Assembly (NCBI GenBank): GCA_003331545.1
Contig: QOPC01000005.1
Coordinates: 1 to 38,524 of the forward strand
Source of the DNA: SAR86 cluster bacterium
Lineage (GTDB): Bacteria > Pseudomonadota > Gammaproteobacteria > Magnimaribacterales > D2472
Reading direction: 5' to 3'
Length of the DNA stretch: 38,524 bases
Each line of letters starts with the position of its first letter. Position 1 is the stretch's first letter. A program made the position numbers and the translations under genes. This document shows, piece by piece, positions 33,903 to 38,524 of the stretch. A model generated the notes under the pieces. It was not told where the DNA came from. It did no database searches and saw nothing but the letters and a program-made list of their open reading frames with translations.

Positions 33903-36062
33903 ATGACAAACGAATTAAAAGGTAAAGTAAATTATAGTATTAATGGAAATATAGCTATTCTTGAAGTTGATAACCCCCCCGTAAACCCCTTAAGTAGTGG
34001 GGTTAGAGCTGGACTGTCAGAGTCTATAGCTAAAGCAAATGCTGACGAGTCAATTGAAGGTATTATTTTAACTGGCGCTGGTAGATCATTTATTGCGGGT
34101 GCTGATATTTCTGAATTTGGTAAAAGCTATGATGGTCCAGACCTTCATGCAGCACTTCGTGAGATAGAATTTAGCAATAAACCAGTCTTAGCAGCAATTA
34201 ATGGAGCTGCTCTTGGTGGTGGTTTAGAAACTGCACTAGTCTGTAATTACAGAATGGGAACAAATCAGGCGATTGTTGGGCTTCCAGAGGTAAATTTAGG
34301 CCTTTTGCCTGGTGCAGGCGGTACGCAAAGGCTTCCAAGGCTTATTGGACCATCTCAGGCGCTAAAAATGATGCTCGCTGGTACTCCCCTAACTGCTAAG
34401 AAAGCACTTGAACAAGGCATCATAGACGCAATTTCTGAAAATTCTTTGATTGAAGATGCAATTGCATTTCTTCAGGAAAAAATTGGCTTAAGCGAACATC
34501 CAAAAGTAAGGGATAAAAATGAAAAGGTGCTTGAAGCAAGAGGCGCAGAAAATGTCTTAGCTGAAGCTAAAGCGCTGGCCGCTAAAACTAGAAGAGGTCA
34601 ATTTGCACCTGGCCAAATTATAGCTTGTGTAGAAGCAGCAATTAATGAGGATGATTTTGATGTTGGGATGAAAAAAGAATCTGATTATTTTCTTGAATGT
34701 TTAATGAATCCTCAACGTGAGGCTATGATTCATATTTTCTTTGGAGAACGAGCAGCTTCAAAAATTGCTGATATACCAAAAGAAACTCCTCTAATGCCAA
34801 TCAAGAAAGCTGGAATTATTGGTTCAGGAACAATGGGCGGTGGTATAGCAATGAATCTAGCAAATGCAGGAATTCCTGTATTAATTCTTGATCAAGATGA
34901 AAAGAATTTAGAAAAGGGAATGAGTGTAATAGAAAAAAATTACCAAATGATGGTTGATCGAGGCAGAATGTCTCAAGAGCAAAAAGAAATGGTTATGGGT
35001 TTAATCACTCCTACCCTTTCGTATGATGATCTTTCTGATGTGGACATTGCAGTGGAAGCAGTCTATGAAAACCTAGATCTAAAACAGGAAATTTTTAAAA
35101 CTTTAGATGAGGTTACTAAAGGCGATGCCATACTTGCATCTAATACATCAGGCTTAGATATAGATGCTATAGCATCAGTTACTAATAGACCTGGAAAGGT
35201 AGTGGGTACTCACTTTTTTAGTCCTGCTAATGTTATGCGATTGCTTGAAGTTGTCAGAGGAAAAGATTCATCTGATGAGACAATGGCAACAGTTATGTCT
35301 TTAGGTAAGAAAATGAAGAAAGCAGCAGTTGTTTCACTCAATGCTCCAGGATTCATTGGAAATAGAATGCTTGCCGGATATACACACCAGGCAAATATGT
35401 TATTGCTTGAAGGAGCATTACCAAATCAAGTAGATAGCGCATTAGAATCTTTTGGTATGAGTATGGGTCCATTCAGGATGTTAGATCTAGTGGGTTTAGA
35501 CTTGGGATGGAGAGCAAGAAAATTAGCAGATATTGAAACCCCTCTTGCTAACAAAATTTCAGATGAATTATGTGAACGAGATAGATTTGGGCAAAAAAAT
35601 TCTAAAGGATTTTATAACTATTCTGAAGGCTCAAGAGCTCCAAATCCTGCGCCGGAAAACGAAGAAATTTATAAAGAGATCTCAAATAAAAATAATATAG
35701 AAAGAAGAGAGATATCTGATCAGGAAATCATAGATAGATGTATTTTAGCCTTAGTAAATGAAGGCGCAAGAATTTTAGAAGAGGGCGTTGCTCAAAGATC
35801 AGGGGATATGGATATAGTATATATCAATGGATATGGCTTCCCAATATGGAGAGGCGGACCTATGTTCTATGCAAATCAGCTCGGTTTAGAGGAAGTGATC
35901 AATAAAATGAGTGCTTTTTCTGAATTAGATGAAGAATTTTGGAAACCAGCGCCTTTATTAAAGAAATTATCAGAAATATCAGGTACATTTGGAGAAGCTC
36001 CAGGATTGGATGAAAGAGCAGAGTTATTGAGCTTCAAAAATGCAAATATGGGCGGAGTATAG
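33903..36062 (+). CDS. Multifunctional enoyl-CoA hydratase / 3-hydroxyacyl-CoA dehydrogenase
   Basis: The 719-residue enzyme performs two steps of fatty-acid beta-oxidation. The N-terminal crotonase domain has E109 (GGGLETAL) and E129 (LPEVNLGLLPGAGG) as catalytic pair. The NAD-binding domain starts at GSGTMGGG (307-314), with THFFSPANVM holding the dehydrogenase histidine, and two C-terminal helical domains follow (NRMLAGY and EGVAQRSGDMD). The order is that of FadB/FadJ and peroxisomal bifunctional enzymes, the latter being closest in look. No thiolase gene is adjacent. Confidence 0.92.
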   Translation: MTNELKGKVNYSINGNIAILEVDNPPVNPLSSGVRAGLSESIAKANADESIEGIILTGAGRSFIAGADISEFGKSYDGPDLHAALREIEFSNKPVLAAINGAALGGGLETALVCNYRMGTNQAIVGLPEVNLGLLPGAGGTQRLPRLIGPSQALKMMLAGTPLTAKKALEQGIIDAISENSLIEDAIAFLQEKIGLSEHPKVRDKNEKVLEARGAENVLAEAKALAAKTRRGQFAPGQIIACVEAAINEDDFDVGMKKESDYFLECLMNPQREAMIHIFFGERAASKIADIPKETPLMPIKKAGIIGSGTMGGGIAMNLANAGIPVLILDQDEKNLEKGMSVIEKNYQMMVDRGRMSQEQKEMVMGLITPTLSYDDLSDVDIAVEAVYENLDLKQEIFKTLDEVTKGDAILASNTSGLDIDAIASVTNRPGKVVGTHFFSPANVMRLLEVVRGKDSSDETMATVMSLGKKMKKAAVVSLNAPGFIGNRMLAGYTHQANMLLLEGALPNQVDSALESFGMSMGPFRMLDLVGLDLGWRARKLADIETPLANKISDELCERDRFGQKNSKGFYNYSEGSRAPNPAPENEEIYKEISNKNNIERREISDQEIIDRCILALVNEGARILEEGVAQRSGDMDIVYINGYGFPIWRGGPMFYANQLGLEEVINKMSAFSELDEEFWKPAPLLKKLSEISGTFGEAPGLDERAELLSFKNANMGGV

Positions 36063-36073
36063 GTCTTAAAAGC

Positions 36074-36607
36074 TTATAAATAGATGTTTACAGCGGTTTT
36101 GGCTGGTATCATGTTAAAAAGCTCTAAAACATCTTGATTTAGCATTCTTATACACCCATGTGAGGCCTTTTTTCCAATTAAACCCTCTTCATGAGTACCA
36201 TGTATGTAGATATATCTATCATAAGAGTCTACATTACTACCCTTATTAAATCCTTCGGTTAATCCTGTAAGCCACATTATTCGGGTGGTAATGAAATCAT
36301 CTTCGGAATCAATAGCTTCATGAATTACCTCAGCAGCTTGAGGAATATGTTGACGACTTACAAAAAAATGATATTTATCAACATTTGTTCCTATTTTCGT
36401 CTGGATTTCGTGTTTCCCAAGGGGTGTCATCAAGGAATTTTCAATTTGCCCTTCTCCAAAAGCTGAACTAGATATTGGGTAACTTCTTATAAGTACCTCA
36501 TTATGAGTTAAGTATAATCTTTGCTCTGAAATACTAATCTCAATTGAGTAATCAGCATATGAAGAAACTGAAACTATTGAGAAGATTATTAGGATAAAAT
36601 TTTTCAT
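36074..36607 (-). CDS. L,D-transpeptidase (YkuD domain), exported
   Basis: The 177-residue protein has a signal peptide (about 1-18) and a YkuD domain ending in IHGTHEE...SHGCIRM with H136, H150 and catalytic C152. Such enzymes make 3-3 peptidoglycan crosslinks or attach lipoproteins to the wall in the periplasm. It follows lnt with a 4-nt overlap, pairing wall and lipoprotein functions. Its exact role among L,D-transpeptidases is undetermined. Confidence 0.9.
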   Translation of the reverse strand: MKNFILIIFSIVSVSSYADYSIEISISEQRLYLTHNEVLIRSYPISSSAFGEGQIENSLMTPLGKHEIQTKIGTNVDKYHFFVSRQHIPQAAEVIHEAIDSEDDFITTRIMWLTGLTEGFNKGSNVDSYDRYIYIHGTHEEGLIGKKASHGCIRMLNQDVLELFNMIPAKTAVNIYL

Positions 36608-38121
36608 TGCTTTAATCTTAATATGATAACTAACATCATAACAAACATTGATATTAAAGGGATTATTATGTATCCAAAAGAGTAAAAGAAAGTTGATTCG
36701 TTGGTTTTATATATCTTTCCCTCCAATGAGCCTAAGTTACCTTTAGATAATATAGAAACAATAGTTCCTTTATTATCAACAATTGTTGATATTCCATCAG
36801 AAGTACCTCTTCCAATCCACTTATTTGCTTCTAAAGCTCTGAGTCGAACAATTTGTAAGTGTTGATAGGGGCCATACGAGTTGCCAAACCAAGTATCATT
36901 GCTAATGTTGATTATAAAATCAGCATCTCTAACCTCATTTATATAACTTAATGGAAAAGCTATATCAAAGCAGATCATACCAAGTACTTTTAAGTCGTTT
37001 ATCATAAAAAAGCCTTGGTTTGGACTACCCTCTTGAACGGATGACATAGGTAAATCAAAAAACTCTATTAAACCTCTTAAAATTCCCTCAAAAGGTACAT
37101 ATTCACCAAAAGGAACAAGATGTCTCTTCGAATAGGTTTGATTAGTCCCAAGAATGGTCATTATGTTATTCAATCCATTTTCTTTATATTCCCACGCTCC
37201 AGACAAAATATAAGGAGAATTATCCAATTTTTTTAGCAAAGCAGTCATTTGCAAACTAGTATTTAAATATGGCAGGGGTGCTTCAGGCCATATGATTAGA
37301 TCTGCTTCAAGATTATTTTTTGTTAGATTGATCAACCTATCTTCAATAATTATTTCAGCTCCCTGTTCAAACTTTGTAAAGGGATTAAGTGAAGGCTGAA
37401 TAATTGATAAATTCAAGCTTTCATTTGTAACCTCTTGTTGAGTATTTTGATAGGGTAAAAAAAGTAATAAGCAAAAAAGGCTTGTCATAAAAAACAATCT
37501 TTTTTTATAAAATGCAGATAGAGCAATAAATGAACACAAGAAATAAGCCAGGAATGAGGCACCGTAAACACCTACAATTGGTATTACAAATTTTACAAAA
37601 GTATCAATAAAAACCAATCCTGGTAAGAGCCAAGGGAATCCACCTAAAAATATAAATCTTGATAACTCAAGCAAGGTTAATAAGCTGGTAATAGCTAAAC
37701 TTTTAAATAAAATGTTGTGATTGAGATTTAGCAGTTTTATAAACGAAATAGGGCCAATAAATACGGTCGAAAGAAGAACACCCATTAGTGCAATTATTAA
37801 AATAGAAATTGATATGCTTGTGTTTCCATAATAGTAAATGCTCACTATTAACCAACCAGTTCCAGCTATCCAATATCCAGCTCCCCAGGAAAGTGATCTC
37901 TTTAATGCTTGGGTAAAATCCTTAGCGCTTATGACGCTATATATTAGTACTGAAAGGGTAATAAAGATGATTGGTTTAATATCAAATGGGCTAAATGCAA
38001 GTGTTGATATTGCACCAATTAATCCTAGAAATAAATAATTTAAAAGAGGGGATTTAAGTATTTGTTTTAATGGTAATGCCAATTTTTTTAATTTTTCTTT
38101 TGTCAGCAGCCGTAACAGCAA
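36604..38121 (-). CDS. lnt: Apolipoprotein N-acyltransferase
   Basis: Lnt adds the third acyl chain to outer-membrane lipoproteins at the inner membrane. About six helices precede a nitrilase domain with the catalytic triad E280 ([10 protein letters not shown]), K332 ([13 protein letters not shown]) and C384 ([10 protein letters not shown]), and a last C-terminal helix. The start is uncertain: TTG at 38121 would overlap corC by 68 nt, and a TTG at 38082 (overlap 29 nt) is more economical. The corC-lnt order is standard. Confidence 0.94.
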   Translation of the reverse strand: MLLRLLTKEKLKKLALPLKQILKSPLLNYLFLGLIGAISTLAFSPFDIKPIIFITLSVLIYSVISAKDFTQALKRSLSWGAGYWIAGTGWLIVSIYYYGNTSISISILIIALMGVLLSTVFIGPISFIKLLNLNHNILFKSLAITSLLTLLELSRFIFLGGFPWLLPGLVFIDTFVKFVIPIVGVYGASFLAYFLCSFIALSAFYKKRLFFMTSLFCLLLFLPYQNTQQEVTNESLNLSIIQPSLNPFTKFEQGAEIIIEDRLINLTKNNLEADLIIWPEAPLPYLNTSLQMTALLKKLDNSPYILSGAWEYKENGLNNIMTILGTNQTYSKRHLVPFGEYVPFEGILRGLIEFFDLPMSSVQEGSPNQGFFMINDLKVLGMICFDIAFPLSYINEVRDADFIINISNDTWFGNSYGPYQHLQIVRLRALEANKWIGRGTSDGISTIVDNKGTIVSILSKGNLGSLEGKIYKTNESTFFYSFGYIIIPLISMFVMMLVIILRLKQ

Positions 38122-38524
38122 GAATCATATTATCTAATTCAATTTTATCACCGACTTTCGGAAGAAATCCTAATTTATTAATGAATAGTCCTGCCAGGGT
38201 TTCAGCATCCATTCCATTAAAATTCTTATTAAATTTTTGTTCAAATTCAGAAAGCTCTAGGGTTGCGTTGGCAATATACTCATTTTCACTTACCTGAATT
38301 AAGTCTTCATCATCGGAATCATGCTCATCTTCAATTTCTCCAACAAGCTCCTCTAAAATATCCTCAATTGTTACTAGGCCAGAGATAGTTCCATACTCGT
38401 CCATAACAAGTGCCATATGTGATTTGTCTTTCTTAAATTCTTCTAGAAGCGAATCAGCTTTTTTAGATTCTGGGACAACTTTAATATCTCGAATAAGGTT
38501 TTTAAGGTTAAAGTCCTTTAGATC
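38054..38524 (-). CDS. corC: CorC/HlyC-type magnesium/cobalt efflux protein, C-terminal part
   Basis: The gene enters from the right edge in frame, giving 156 residues. The second CBS motif ([29 protein letters not shown]) is followed by the acidic linker [10 protein letters not shown] and the transporter-associated CorC_HlyC domain ending near [10 protein letters not shown]. Proteins of this group are linked to Mg2+/Co2+ homeostasis. Position upstream of lnt matches ybeX(corC)-lnt in gammaproteobacteria. Confidence 0.93.
   Translation of the reverse strand, partial: DLKDFNLKNLIRDIKVVPESKKADSLLEEFKKDKSHMALVMDEYGTISGLVTIEDILEELVGEIEDEHDSDDEDLIQVSENEYIANATLELSEFEQKFNKNFNGMDAETLAGLFINKLGFLPKVGDKIELDNMILAVTAADKRKIKKIGITIKTNT

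Overview
The window is a dense, AT-rich (about one-third G+C by eye) stretch of a gammaproteobacterial chromosome. Several blocks keep classic gammaproteobacterial order: tyrS-mepM-anmK-erpA, dksA-pcnB, nnr-tsaE-amiB, priA/rpmE, rpmB/dut, ubiH-pepP/zapA-6S RNA-ygfA-rpiA, and corC-lnt. Genes overlap or nearly touch, convergent partners are separated by -8 to +15 nt, and several ancestral neighbours are absent from the expected positions. GTG/TTG starts are common and Shine-Dalgarno sites are often weak. This suits a streamlined marine heterotroph; an SAR86-type lineage is my best guess from gene content, but sequence reading alone cannot prove it. I see no insertion sequences, phage structural genes or CRISPR arrays.

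Left part (1-9515): the start of an MFS symporter and a lone tRNA-Ile(GAU), then a minus-strand series of tyrS, a YciC-like membrane protein, and an overlapping APS-kinase-like/nucleotidyltransferase pair of unknown substrate. Rightward follow cell-wall genes (mepM, anmK), the Fe-S carrier erpA, the haem genes hemG and hemL, a PfkB sugar/adenosine kinase and dksA, whose protein has a histone-H1-like lysine tail.

Middle (9516-25869): pcnB, a deoxynucleoside kinase and acs, with folK, pan and pgi genes missing from the usual place. Then come a Nudix/metallo-beta-lactamase pair, an alpha/beta hydrolase, a small membrane protein, nnr-tsaE-amiB, an SDR, priA, a type B ribosomal protein L31 with a long acidic tail, dut-sixA, rpmB, a second SDR and maf.

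Right part (25870-38524): ubiH-pepP, a coiled-coil TIGR02449-type protein, zapA, 6S RNA, 5-formyltetrahydrofolate cyclo-ligase, an epoxide hydrolase coupled to ilvA, rpiA, a glutathione peroxidase, a multifunctional fatty-acid oxidation enzyme, an L,D-transpeptidase, lnt and the end of corC.

The most interesting non-coding locus is the 373-nt space between the peroxidase and fatty-acid-oxidation genes. Its minus strand carries a near-consensus promoter, a roughly 76-nt RNA with a C-rich hairpin loop, and a textbook intrinsic terminator. These are followed directly by a 29-codon hydrophobic peptide gene and the peroxidase. It could be a small RNA, an attenuated leader, or both. Other leads are the kinase/nucleotidyltransferase module and the oppositely charged tails on DksA and L31.
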